From positions 62,001 through 126,000 of the forward strand of contig JAHBVJ010000018.1 in assembly GCA_019637615.1 (NCBI GenBank): 64,000 nucleotides of DNA. Direction: 5' to 3'. This document shows, in pieces, positions 43,719-51,898 of this stretch. The notes beneath the pieces are model-generated. The model worked only from the letters and a program-made list of their open reading frames with translations, had not been told where the DNA came from and searched no databases. How positions within the stretch are numbered: the stretch's first letter is position 1; each line of letters begins with the position of its first letter. This DNA comes from Anaerolineae bacterium (GTDB lineage Bacteria > Chloroflexota > Anaerolineae > Aggregatilineales > UBA2796). Made by a program: the position numbers and the translations under genes.

Positions 43719-44732
43719 ATGTCCACGATGCACGATATTGCGAACAAAGTGGGAGTCTCCCAGAGCACTGTATCGCGTGTGCTGGCTGGCGGCGCGGCTT
43801 CGCGGGCGATCAGTGAGGAAACGCGTGCTAAGATTCTGGAAGCGGCGCTCGAACTAGGTTACCGCATCGATCCGGTAGCGCGTGCGATGCGCGGCAAGTC
43901 CACCCACGTCATCGGCATGATCGCCCGCGTACTCGACAGCGTTTTTTTGCCACGGCTGGCGTCCGAGCTGGCGAAGAACTTCCGCCAGAAGGGCTACGAT
44001 TTCATCGTCACGGCTGCCGCCAACGATCCGAATGAAACACTGCGCCTGCAAACGCTGTTCGAAACTCAATTCTGCGACGGGCTAGTCCTAGCCGCCGATC
44101 CTTTCGGCCTCAGCGAAGCCCAACTCAATTCGTTTTTCAATAAGCATCTGGTCATGACCGCGTGGGGTAGCCCGATCGCTGACATTCCGATGGTCAACAC
44201 CAATAATATGGAAGGCATCCGACAAGCCATGCGGCACTTGCTCGGGCTGGGGCATCAACGTATCGGCTTTCTGGATGTGGGGTGGTCGGGTGACACGATG
44301 CTGCGGCGTCAGGCTTACATCGAGAGCATGAACGTGGCCGGATTAGCATACGCGCCGTACATCATCTCCGAGGTGGAAGGGATGCCTGATGGCTACCGCG
44401 CCACAACACGCCTGCTAGAACTGGCGGAACCACCAACCGCCATCCTCGCCGCTGAGGATTTTCTGGCGTTGGGCGCGTTGAAGGCCGCTTATGACAAGGG
44501 AAGGCGCGTCCCGCAGGAGCTATCTATCGTCGGCTTTGATGACCTACCTTATGCCGAGTTTAGTGTGCCCGCGCTGACAACGATCCGCCAACCTGTGGGC
44601 CAGATTGCCGAGCATACTTGCCACCTGCTGCTGCGCCTAATCAATGGCGAAACCGTGCCAGCCGCCGAACGCCAGATCATGGTGCAGCCTGAACTGATCA
44701 TCCGTGAATCGACTGCGCCACCATACGCGTAA
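43719..44732 (+). CDS. LacI-family transcriptional regulator
   Basis: A 338-aa repressor-type protein. The N-terminal helix-turn-helix and hinge read MHDIANKVGVSQSTVSRVLAGG, and the rest is a periplasmic-binding-protein-like sugar-sensing domain (HVIGMIARVLDSVFLPRLASEL, VGFDDLPYAEFSVPALTTIRQP). I chose the ATG at 43719, preceded by GAGGG; a TTG three bases earlier is in frame. It is the first gene of an operon with a sugar-binding protein and two permeases, and presumably responds to the sugar they import. A perfect palindrome in its leader is a likely target. Confidence 0.95.
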   Translation: MSTMHDIANKVGVSQSTVSRVLAGGAASRAISEETRAKILEAALELGYRIDPVARAMRGKSTHVIGMIARVLDSVFLPRLASELAKNFRQKGYDFIVTAAANDPNETLRLQTLFETQFCDGLVLAADPFGLSEAQLNSFFNKHLVMTAWGSPIADIPMVNTNNMEGIRQAMRHLLGLGHQRIGFLDVGWSGDTMLRRQAYIESMNVAGLAYAPYIISEVEGMPDGYRATTRLLELAEPPTAILAAEDFLALGALKAAYDKGRRVPQELSIVGFDDLPYAEFSVPALTTIRQPVGQIAEHTCHLLLRLINGETVPAAERQIMVQPELIIRESTAPPYA

Positions 44733-44819
44733 CGTGCCAAAGGAGGTCTATTGTTACAACGCAATCGGGTACGTCGTCATTCTCGCCTTAACTTAAACGG
44801 GATCAACGAGGAGTTTCAC

Positions 44820-46118
44820 ATGAATAAGATTTACCGCGCTCTTTTTACGATAACCGTAATAGCGTTGACGTTGATGGGAATCCGTCCCACCGCCGCGCAA
44901 GCCGAAACTAAGCTCGTCGTGTGGGATATTCATCCCACTTCGCCACAATCGGATGTGATCAACAAGCTGAATGCCGAATTCGAGGCTAATCACCCCGGCG
45001 TCAAGATCGAACGTACCGCGTACACCTTTGAAGACCTGAAAACCGTGATCACGCTCGGCATGTCCAGCGCGGATGGCCCGGACGTGAGCATGGTCAACCA
45101 AGGCTTCCCCGACATGGGCGCGATGGTCGCCGCCGATCTGCTGCTGCCGCTGAATGACTACGCTACCAAATTCGGTTGGGATAAGCGCTGGTCGCCCGGT
45201 CTGCTGGCGCGTAACAGCTTCAGCGCTGACGGCAAGGAATTTGGTACGGGCAACCTGTACGGCGTCTCCACCACGGCGGAAATCGGCGGCGTGTTCTATC
45301 ACAAGGACATGTTCAAGGAACAAGGTCTCGAAGTCCCCAAGACGTTCAGCGAATTCCAAGCGATCCTCGACAAGTTCTCTAGCGCGGGCATTCGTCCGTT
45401 CGCGTTCGGGCCGCTGGCAGGCAGCCACTCGCTGCACTACTTCTTCACGATCCAGCATTCGTTCAGCAATGTGCAGTGGTTGGATGACTTCATCTATCGC
45501 CGCAACAATGCCCGCTTCGATACGCCGGAGAATCTCGAAGCCGCCAAGATGATGCAGGATTGGGCGTCGAAGTACTTCCCCGAAGACTTCACGGGTCTGG
45601 AACGTGAAACCGCGCGCTCGTTGTTCTACAACAAAGAATTCCCGATGATGATCGACGGTAGCTGGATGGGCGGCAACATGATCGAGAACAAGCTCGGTGA
45701 TGAAGTCGGTTTCTTCCTGATGCCGCGTCACACCGACGGCGAGACTCCGCTGGCCTTCGGTGGTTGGTCGCTGGCATGGGCGATCCGCAAGACGAGCGCC
45801 AACGCTGACCTCGCGGCGGAATATCTGGAATGGCAAACGGGCACCCGTGCCGCCGAATTGTGGGCGGAAACGGGTGATGTCCCCGCCGTCGGGCTGAAGG
45901 ATCGTTCCGCGATCAAGTACAGTGTCCACAACGACATCCTCAATGCGTGGGAACAAGCCAACGCGACGAACGGCGTCGGGCACTATCTGGACTGGGCATC
46001 GCCTACCATTTACGATACGATGAAAGCCGACCTAGAACTGCTCAACGCGGGCAAGATGACGCCTGAGGAGTTCACCGCCGACATTCAGAAAGACTACGAA
46101 AACAACGGTAAGAAGTAA
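44820..46118 (+). CDS. Sugar ABC transporter substrate-binding protein (family 1)
   Basis: A 432-aa exported binding protein. The signal peptide (MNKIYRALFTITVIALTLMG, cleavage after AQA) is followed by TKLVVWDIHPTSPQSDVINKL and EFEANHPGVKIERTAYTFEDLKT. Late landmarks are PMMIDGSWMGGN and LAFGGWSLAWAIRKTS, typical of MalE/UgpB-like proteins. The ATG at 44820 has GAGGAG at six bases; an in-frame frame extension to 44751 has no ribosome site. A long stem-loop after the stop separates it from its permease genes. The ligand is an unknown sugar. Confidence 0.94.
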   Translation: MNKIYRALFTITVIALTLMGIRPTAAQAETKLVVWDIHPTSPQSDVINKLNAEFEANHPGVKIERTAYTFEDLKTVITLGMSSADGPDVSMVNQGFPDMGAMVAADLLLPLNDYATKFGWDKRWSPGLLARNSFSADGKEFGTGNLYGVSTTAEIGGVFYHKDMFKEQGLEVPKTFSEFQAILDKFSSAGIRPFAFGPLAGSHSLHYFFTIQHSFSNVQWLDDFIYRRNNARFDTPENLEAAKMMQDWASKYFPEDFTGLERETARSLFYNKEFPMMIDGSWMGGNMIENKLGDEVGFFLMPRHTDGETPLAFGGWSLAWAIRKTSANADLAAEYLEWQTGTRAAELWAETGDVPAVGLKDRSAIKYSVHNDILNAWEQANATNGVGHYLDWASPTIYDTMKADLELLNAGKMTPEEFTADIQKDYENNGKK

Positions 46119-46127
46119 CATCCTGTA

Positions 46128-46195
46128 AGTGTTCACGCGTCCGGCACAGCCATCAGAGCCATCTGGTGGTTGCGCCGGAGCAGACGGCGAACACT
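46128..46195 (+). promoter_or_regulatory. Long intercistronic stem-loop after the binding-protein gene
   Basis: AGTGTTC (46128-46134) with GAACACT (46189-46195) and, inside, CCGGC (46141-46145) with GCCGG (46174-46178). Such structures between binding protein and permease genes commonly protect the 5' message or thin out downstream transcription. Confidence 0.5.
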
Positions 46196-46211
46196 ACGCT
46201 AGGAGCAAGGC

Positions 46212-47177
46212 ATGGACGTATCTGCATCCCGTCCAACGAGCGCAACAGCCGCTAGCAGGCTGCGCAGCATCCTCAGACCGAAATCGCTGAACTTGAAACC
46301 CTATGAGAACGCGTGGCAGGGGTATCTTTACCTTGCCCCCGGTTTGCTGATCTACTCTATATTCATTTTGATTCCTGTGCTGAACACATTCCGTCTGAGC
46401 TTCCATGATTGGACGGGATTCACGCCACCCGTGTTCAATGGCCTCGATAATTACATCGAATTATTTGAAAATCAGCGTTTCTGGTCGTCCCTGCTGAATA
46501 ATTTCTTTTTCGTCATTTTCTTCACGATCATCCCGATCTTGATTGGTTTGTTCATCACGTCGCTGCTGACGCGAAAGACGCTGCGCGGGCTGACGATCTA
46601 CCGCGTGGCGCTGTTCATCCCGCAGGTGATGAGCACGGTCGTGGTAGGTATCATCTGGCGGTGGATGCTGAACCCGCGCTTCGGGCCGCTGAACGCCATG
46701 CTGCGCGGGATCGGGCTGGCGAGCTTGGCGAAACCGTGGCTAGGCGATTTCACATGGGCACCCTACGCGGTGGGCGGGATCGGCGCGTGGGTAGGCTATG
46801 GCTTCACGATGGTGCTATTTCTGGCGGGCGTGCAGAGCATCAACCCTGAGCTATATGATGTGGCACGGGTGTTTGGCGCGTCACCGTGGCAGGAATTCTG
46901 GCATGTGACGCTGCCCGGACTGCGCCGTCAGATCGTGGTGGCGTTCGTGATCCGCTTCATCGCGGCGATGCGTATCTTCGATCTGGTGTACGTGACTACC
47001 GACGGGGGGCCGGGGGGAATTACGCGCGTCGTCAGCTACGATCTGTGGCAGAGCGCGTTTCAGGTCAACCGTGCGGGTTATGCGGCGGCGATGGCTGTCG
47101 TGCTAACCGCGATTATTTTGCTAGTGTCTTTTATCACGCTGCGGCTGCAAGCGCGTTTTGTTGACGACGGAGAATAA
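46212..47177 (+). CDS. Sugar ABC transporter permease (MalF-like)
   Basis: A 321-aa inner-membrane protein with about six membrane segments, the first at residues 38-58 (YLAPGLLIYSIFILIPVL). The EAA-type cytoplasmic loop that contacts the ATPase is YDVARVFGASPWQEFWHVTLPGLRR. The N-terminus has a soluble stretch of about 35 residues. It is followed after four bases by the MalG-like partner. No ATPase gene is present in the operon, so a shared MsmK/MalK-type ATPase elsewhere is probably used, as is common for this transporter class. Confidence 0.94.
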   Translation: MDVSASRPTSATAASRLRSILRPKSLNLKPYENAWQGYLYLAPGLLIYSIFILIPVLNTFRLSFHDWTGFTPPVFNGLDNYIELFENQRFWSSLLNNFFFVIFFTIIPILIGLFITSLLTRKTLRGLTIYRVALFIPQVMSTVVVGIIWRWMLNPRFGPLNAMLRGIGLASLAKPWLGDFTWAPYAVGGIGAWVGYGFTMVLFLAGVQSINPELYDVARVFGASPWQEFWHVTLPGLRRQIVVAFVIRFIAAMRIFDLVYVTTDGGPGGITRVVSYDLWQSAFQVNRAGYAAAMAVVLTAIILLVSFITLRLQARFVDDGE

Positions 47178-47181
47178 CGGC

Positions 47182-48036
47182 ATGTCCACATCGGCACCAT
47201 CCAATCAATACAGACGCTTGCTGCCGCGCAATTTTGTTACACACGTCATTTTGATGTTTTTCTTGTTGGCGGCGGTGTTACCACTGATCGGCACACTGCT
47301 GACGAGTTTCAAAGACCCTACTGACCTCGCCGCGAGTCCGTTCGCGCTGCCGAAGGAATGGCACTGGGAGAATTACAGCCGCGCGTGGAGCGAAGGGCGG
47401 TTTGGTGATTACTTCTTGAACAGCATCATCGTGGTGGTGGCTGTCGTCGGGATTTCCGTCGTGTTGACGGTGTTATCCGGCTTCGCGATGGGCTTGTTGA
47501 AGTTTCGAGGCAAAACGCTGATCAACATCCTGATTTTGATGGGGTTGATGGTACCGTTTGAAGCGGTGATCATCCCGTTATGGTCGTTGATGCGCGATCT
47601 CGGTTTGTACAACACCCTGTGGTCGCTGATTTTGCCGCAGGTGGCGCTCAGTTTTTCCTTCGGCACATTCTGGATGCAAGCCTATTTTAGGGGCGTGCCG
47701 GAAGACCTGATTGATGCCGCCGTGATCGATGGCTGCTCGTCGTGGAGCTTGCTATGGGGCGTGCTGTTCCCGATGGCGCGGCCTTCGATCCTGTCGATGG
47801 TGGTGCTGTTGTTCATCTGGACGTGGAACGAATTCTTGCTGGTGCTGGTGATGATCCAGAAGGATTCGCTGCGTACGCTGCCCGTTGGATTAGCATCGTT
47901 GCAAGGGCGGTTTTCAACGAATCTGGCACTGGTCGCCGCCGCGACTGTGATCGTCACGGTGCCGACGCTGATCGTGTATTTCGTCTTCCAGCGCCAGTTC
48001 ATCAACGGCGTGATTTCAGGCGCGGTGCGCGGCTAA
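47182..48036 (+). CDS. Sugar ABC transporter permease (MalG-like)
   Basis: A 284-aa inner-membrane protein with about six membrane segments. The first (VILMFFLLAAVLPLIGTLLTSF) is followed by the long loop typical of MalG. The EAA motif is DAAVIDGCSSWSLLWGVLFPMARPS. The ATG at 47182, four bases after the MalF-like stop and with GGAGAA upstream, is preferred over an in-frame start at 47158. It is the last gene of the operon and convergent with a LacI-family gene at 48066. Confidence 0.94.
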   Translation: MSTSAPSNQYRRLLPRNFVTHVILMFFLLAAVLPLIGTLLTSFKDPTDLAASPFALPKEWHWENYSRAWSEGRFGDYFLNSIIVVVAVVGISVVLTVLSGFAMGLLKFRGKTLINILILMGLMVPFEAVIIPLWSLMRDLGLYNTLWSLILPQVALSFSFGTFWMQAYFRGVPEDLIDAAVIDGCSSWSLLWGVLFPMARPSILSMVVLLFIWTWNEFLLVLVMIQKDSLRTLPVGLASLQGRFSTNLALVAAATVIVTVPTLIVYFVFQRQFINGVISGAVRG

Positions 48037-48065
48037 TCGGACAGCGCCTGAGATGCACCACGCGA

Positions 48066-49106
48066 TTACTTTTGTGGTGGACGCGCCGTCGATTCGCGGA
48101 TGATCAACTCGGTAGAAAGTTCGCGCTGAAGCGTCAGCGGCGTGTGCCCGCGCAAGAGCGTGATCAGCAGATCAACCGCTGCTTCGCCCATTTCCGCCAT
48201 CGGCTGCCGCACGGTGGTCAAGGTTGGATACACTTGTGACGCCATCGGAATGTCATCGAAGCCGATCACGGAAACGTCATGCCCGACCCGCAGTCCGATG
48301 TCCTTAATCGCGTCCATTGCACCGAAGGCCATCACATCATTCGAGGCGATGATGGCGGTCGGGCGCGGGTTTAGTTGCAGCAGTTCTACCGCTTTGGCAA
48401 ATCCCGTCGGTTGTTCGAAATCGCCCTCGCGTACCAATTCCTGCTCATAGGGCAAGCCTACTTCTTTCAGCGCGGTCTGGTAGCCAAGTAAGCGATCTTG
48501 CGCACACCCCATGTTCATACGTCCGGTGATAAAGCCGATGCGCTTATGGCCCAACGCCAGCAGGTGCCGCATGGCATCGATGATGCCTTTCTGATTGGTG
48601 GCAGTGATGACCGGCTCATCCTCGATGTTGCCGTGATGATCGATGATGACGTAGGGCACTTGATGTTCTTTGAAGGCATCAACGAGCGTTTCATAATCGT
48701 AGGGGACGACAAGAACAGCGCCTTCTGTCAAACTGCTGCTGAACAGAGGACTGAAATAATCGATGCGCGAATTGCCTTCTGTGTGCGACAGCTCAGCGCC
48801 TTTGTCCCCTTGCGTATACAGCATGACGCCGTAATCAAGACGTTCCGCCGTTTTCATAATGCCGCGTATCACCTGCCCCATATACGGTGAACCGATCCCC
48901 GGTACGACTAGCCCAAGAATCTGCGAGGTGCCGCGCAGGGTGCGCGCAGCGGCATTCGCTACGTAGCCAAGAGTTTCCACAGTTTCAAGGATGAATTGGC
49001 GCTTTTTCTCGGAAACGCCCGGTTTACCGTTCAGCACACGAGAAACGGTCATTTTCGAGACCTTAGTAGCTTCTGCGATTTGTGCAATAGTAATCTTACT
49101 GGTCAT
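48066..49106 (-). CDS. LacI-family transcriptional regulator
   Basis: A 346-aa repressor. MTSKITIAQIAEATKVSKMT and SRVLNGKPGVSEKKRQ are the helix-turn-helix and hinge region, and LGLVVPGIGSPYMGQVIRG begins the sugar-sensing domain. VSVIGFDDIPMASQVYPTLTTVRQP is the conserved C-terminal segment. I chose the ATG at 49106; a longer frame reaches 49229 but begins in noncoding sequence. It is divergent from the Opp/Dpp-type operon, and clusters of ACGT-centred sites lie in the shared intergenic region, so it may control itself and that operon. Confidence 0.95.
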   Translation of the reverse strand: MTSKITIAQIAEATKVSKMTVSRVLNGKPGVSEKKRQFILETVETLGYVANAAARTLRGTSQILGLVVPGIGSPYMGQVIRGIMKTAERLDYGVMLYTQGDKGAELSHTEGNSRIDYFSPLFSSSLTEGAVLVVPYDYETLVDAFKEHQVPYVIIDHHGNIEDEPVITATNQKGIIDAMRHLLALGHKRIGFITGRMNMGCAQDRLLGYQTALKEVGLPYEQELVREGDFEQPTGFAKAVELLQLNPRPTAIIASNDVMAFGAMDAIKDIGLRVGHDVSVIGFDDIPMASQVYPTLTTVRQPMAEMGEAAVDLLITLLRGHTPLTLQRELSTELIIRESTARPPQK

Positions 49107-49119
49107 AGATATGCCTGAA

Positions 49120-49146
49120 ACGTCCTGAAACGTTAATCTGTAACGT
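49120..49146. promoter_or_regulatory. LacI-type site cluster 1 (near the regulator start)
   Basis: Three ACGT centres at 49120, 49130 and 49143, each flanked by variants of CTG(A/T)AACGT. They lie immediately upstream of the LacI-family ATG at 49106, where bound repressor would block its transcription. Confidence 0.45.
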
Positions 49147-49336
49147 TGTAGCAGTGTTCGAAGATAAACCCGCACTTGATGATGTCCAATGTGACGCGAG
49201 ATTACGCGTCGTACTGGGCGTGGACACATCCCTATAGTTTAGCTCATTTGCCGCCTTCAATGACTGTAAATTTTTTCCGTTGAGCAAAGTGACTACTTGA
49301 CACATCGAAAGTTACGATTTATCTTCAAGATATATA

Positions 49337-49362
49337 ACGTTACCGTTAACGTTTCGATACGT
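49337..49362. promoter_or_regulatory. LacI-type site cluster 2
   Basis: Three ACGT centres at 49337, 49349 and 49359 in ATAACGTTACCG, TTAACGTTTCG and ATACGTTACAG contexts. The element ACGTTACAGATT is shared, inverted, with cluster 1 about 210 bases away, which would allow looping between the clusters. Confidence 0.45.
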
Positions 49363-49509
49363 TACAGATTTTGGGATAATTATACAGGGTAGAGTGGTTG
49401 CAATCTAGTAGTCTCTAGCTAACTCGCCTTTCTCAAGAACGAACCTTCTGACTCACCATGTGGGCAGAAGCTCGATAGTACAGGACTGGAAGCCCGTTCA
49501 GAAAATTCC

Positions 49510-49539
49510 TTGACAAGGGTTTGGTGTTTTCAGTACACT
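49510..49539 (+). promoter_or_regulatory. Promoter of the Opp/Dpp-type operon
   Basis: A perfect TTGACA (49510-49515), 18 bases, then TACACT (49534-49539). The start of transcription is predicted near 49546, just before the palindrome. Confidence 0.6.
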
Positions 49540-49551
49540 GTAATAGAGTCG

Positions 49552-49571
49552 TTCTGGGAGCGCTCCCAGAA
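49552..49571. promoter_or_regulatory. CebR-like operator (perfect 20-bp palindrome)
   Basis: TGGGAGCGCTCCCA (49555-49568), extended by TTC and GAA to 20 bp of perfect symmetry. The 14-bp core equals the operator known for CebR, the LacI-family cellobiose/cello-oligosaccharide repressor of Streptomyces. It sits just downstream of the predicted transcription start, a classic repression position. Confidence 0.75.
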
Positions 49572-49694
49572 ATGAATGTCGCTAGAAAATGGCTTTGAAG
49601 AGCGCGTAATTCTAAATGTGCTTGGGCAAATTAGTAGGCGTTCCGCACTCAACGGTGCTACGCATAAATACTCTGATCGCGAACTAGGCTACTT

Positions 49695-49803
49695 ATGAGG
49701 AAAGGAGGTCATATCTAGGCAAACACCCAGATTTTGTCCGTACCTTTTTGCGCCCCACGCATGTGGGTCAATCTTATTTCTCCATCTCCACGCAAAAAGG
49801 CAC
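49695..49803 (+). promoter_or_regulatory. Structured leader with a strong ribosome site but no gene
   Basis: ATG at 49695 begins a 7-codon frame (MRKGGHI, stop TAG at 49716-49718) that itself contains the near-perfect Shine-Dalgarno AAAGGAGGT (49701-49709). Downstream, GTACCTTTTTGCG (49740-49752) pairs with CGCAAAAAGGCAC (49791-49803), one mismatch in 13, enclosing CCCAC/GTGGG (49754-49758 and 49763-49767). It may act as a translational or termination control element; its role is unknown. Confidence 0.4.
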
Positions 49804-49851
49804 CGCACACATCTTTTAACGAATAGTTTTTCGCCGGGAGTAACAAAGAGT

Positions 49852-51801
49852 ATGAAGAACAAAGTCTCGCTTTTTCTGATCATCGTACTACTTCTTTCTA
49901 TCTTAAGCATCAATACGACACATACGTCAGCACAGGGCTTCAACGAATCGCCCATGCTGGCGGCAAAGGTCAAAGCTGGTGAGCTGCCCTCTGTGGATAA
50001 GCGCCTCCCTGAAAAGCCCGCTGTGATCACCCCCTTCAAAGAAACAGGCAAATATGGTGGCAATCTGCGTGTTGGCTTCACGGGCACCAACCCCGGTTGG
50101 GGTGGCCTGTGGTATGTCACCGGTTGGGAAAACCTCGTGGCGTGGAACAAGGACTTCTCCGGCGTCGTCCCCAACATCGCTGAGAGTTACGATGTTAGCG
50201 AAGATGTCAGCGAATATACCTTCCACCTGCGCAAGGGCATGAAGTGGTCGGATGGCGTGGACTTCAACGCCGATGACATCATGTTCTACATTGAAGATGT
50301 CCTCTTCAACAAGGATCTCAACCCCAGTGGCCCGATCTCCGACTGGCTGCCCAAGGATGGTCGTGATGATTTCAAGGCCACCAAGATCGATGATTACACC
50401 GTGAAGTTCAAATTCGCCAACCCGTACGGCACTTTCCTGTACAACATCGCGCAGTGGAACGGACGCCACATTACGTGGTTCCCCAAGCACTATCTGATGC
50501 AGTTCCACGCCAAGTACAACGAAAAAGTTGCCGATCTGGTTGCTAAGGAAGATGGTGTTGAAGATTGGATCGGTCTGTTCAACAAGAAGGCCTCCGGCCC
50601 GACTGATGACACCAACAACTATTTCAATAACCTAGATCGTCCGCTGCTGTTCCCGTGGATTCCGACGTCGGTACTCGGTGCCAACACGCAGATGACGATG
50701 ACCCGCAACCCGTACTACTGGAAGGTCGATGATAAGGGCAACCAACTCCCCTATATCGATGAAGTGACTGGCGTTTCGTACCAAGACAGCGAAGCCCGCA
50801 CGTTGGCGATGATCAACGGCGACCTCGACTATATCAAGGACCCGGCTGGCGATGACCGTGTGACCTTCTTCGACGCGAAGGATAGCGGCGCACCGCTCGA
50901 AATCTCCGCCCCTGTGTCGGACGGCGGGACAACCAACACCGTCCACTTCAACCGCAACGCCAAGGATGCGAATCTGGCGAAGGTGTTCGGAGATAAGAAC
51001 TTCCGCATCGGTATGTCCTACGCTATCAATCGTAAAGAAATCATCGAGATCGTGTACTTCGGTCAGGGTGAACCTTCTCAGGCCGCACCGCTGGAAAGCT
51101 CCCCGCTGTATAACGAGCAGCTTGCCACGCAGTACACTGAATACGATGTTGCCAAGGCCAATGAAGCACTGGACAAAATCCTCCCCGACAAGGGCAGCGA
51201 TGGCTATCGTCTCGGCCCAGATGGCAAGCCGTTCAGTTTCGTCATGACTGTCTCCAATGACCTGTCATGGGGCGGCAGCTACGTGCAAGTGGCTGAATTG
51301 CTGATCGGGTACTGGGACAAAGTTGGTGTCAAGGCAACGCTGAATTCAGTTGCCGATGCACAAGCAACCGAACTCCGCGAGAACAATGACTTGCAGGCGT
51401 TCATGTTCACGGGTGAAGGTGGCGCAGGTCTGACGGCCATTCTTGATCCGCGCTATTACGTGCCCGGTTCGCTGTTCGGCATCTTCGGCAACGGCTGGTG
51501 GGCATGGTACACGGGTTCAACCGAAGCCGTTCAGGTCGAGCCGCCACAGGACATCAAGGACATCTATGATATGTACCAAGAAGTCCTCAAGCAGCCGACA
51601 CAAGATGCCCAGATCGCCAAGATGAAGGAAGTGCTGCAAGTCGCCGCCGATCAGTTCTGGGTGCTTGGCATTTCCCGTCCGGGTCCCGGCTACCAACCGT
51701 ACCACAAGCGCGTTGGCAACCAACCCGACACATGGATCGCTGGCTGGATCGAAGGTGTTCAAAAGATCACTTTGCCAGAACAGTGGTACATTAACGAGTA
51801 G
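49852..51801 (+). CDS. ABC transporter substrate-binding protein, family 5 (Opp/Dpp type, perhaps for oligosaccharides)
   Basis: A 649-aa exported binding protein. The signal peptide runs to about residue 24 (SLFLIIVLLLSILSI, cleavage near TSAQ). The mature protein has family-5 landmarks: VVPNIAESYDVSEDVSEYTFHLRKGMKWSDG, MTRNPYYWKVDDKGNQLPYID, RIGMSYAINRKEIIEIVY. It is larger than classical DppA/OppA, and rich in Trp and Tyr (GWGGLWYVTGWEN, NGWWAWYTG), as in family-5 proteins that bind sugars. Placed behind a CebR-like operator and followed by its own permeases and ATPases, it may bind cello- or other oligosaccharides (inference). A stem-loop follows the stop. Confidence 0.92.
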   Translation: MKNKVSLFLIIVLLLSILSINTTHTSAQGFNESPMLAAKVKAGELPSVDKRLPEKPAVITPFKETGKYGGNLRVGFTGTNPGWGGLWYVTGWENLVAWNKDFSGVVPNIAESYDVSEDVSEYTFHLRKGMKWSDGVDFNADDIMFYIEDVLFNKDLNPSGPISDWLPKDGRDDFKATKIDDYTVKFKFANPYGTFLYNIAQWNGRHITWFPKHYLMQFHAKYNEKVADLVAKEDGVEDWIGLFNKKASGPTDDTNNYFNNLDRPLLFPWIPTSVLGANTQMTMTRNPYYWKVDDKGNQLPYIDEVTGVSYQDSEARTLAMINGDLDYIKDPAGDDRVTFFDAKDSGAPLEISAPVSDGGTTNTVHFNRNAKDANLAKVFGDKNFRIGMSYAINRKEIIEIVYFGQGEPSQAAPLESSPLYNEQLATQYTEYDVAKANEALDKILPDKGSDGYRLGPDGKPFSFVMTVSNDLSWGGSYVQVAELLIGYWDKVGVKATLNSVADAQATELRENNDLQAFMFTGEGGAGLTAILDPRYYVPGSLFGIFGNGWWAWYTGSTEAVQVEPPQDIKDIYDMYQEVLKQPTQDAQIAKMKEVLQVAADQFWVLGISRPGPGYQPYHKRVGNQPDTWIAGWIEGVQKITLPEQWYINE

Positions 51802-51827
51802 TCTATAGAATTCGCTGGTTAAGTTAT

Positions 51828-51862
51828 CGGATGCACTTGTGCCTCACGGTCGAGTGCATCCG
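51828..51862 (+). promoter_or_regulatory. Intercistronic stem-loop after the binding-protein gene
   Basis: CGGATGCACT (51828-51837) pairs perfectly with AGTGCATCCG (51853-51862) around a 15-base loop, with no T run. It probably keeps the binding-protein message more abundant than the downstream genes. Confidence 0.6.
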
Positions 51863-51898
51863 TCAAATAGATTTGAATAGATTGTAAGGAAACCCGCT

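Larger units (their letters stand above)
49107..49851. other. 745-base regulatory region upstream of the Opp/Dpp-type operon
   Basis: It contains two clusters of ACGT-centred sites, the operon promoter, a 20-bp perfect palindrome and a structured leader. No protein-coding gene beyond a 7-codon mini-frame is visible. Confidence 0.7.
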
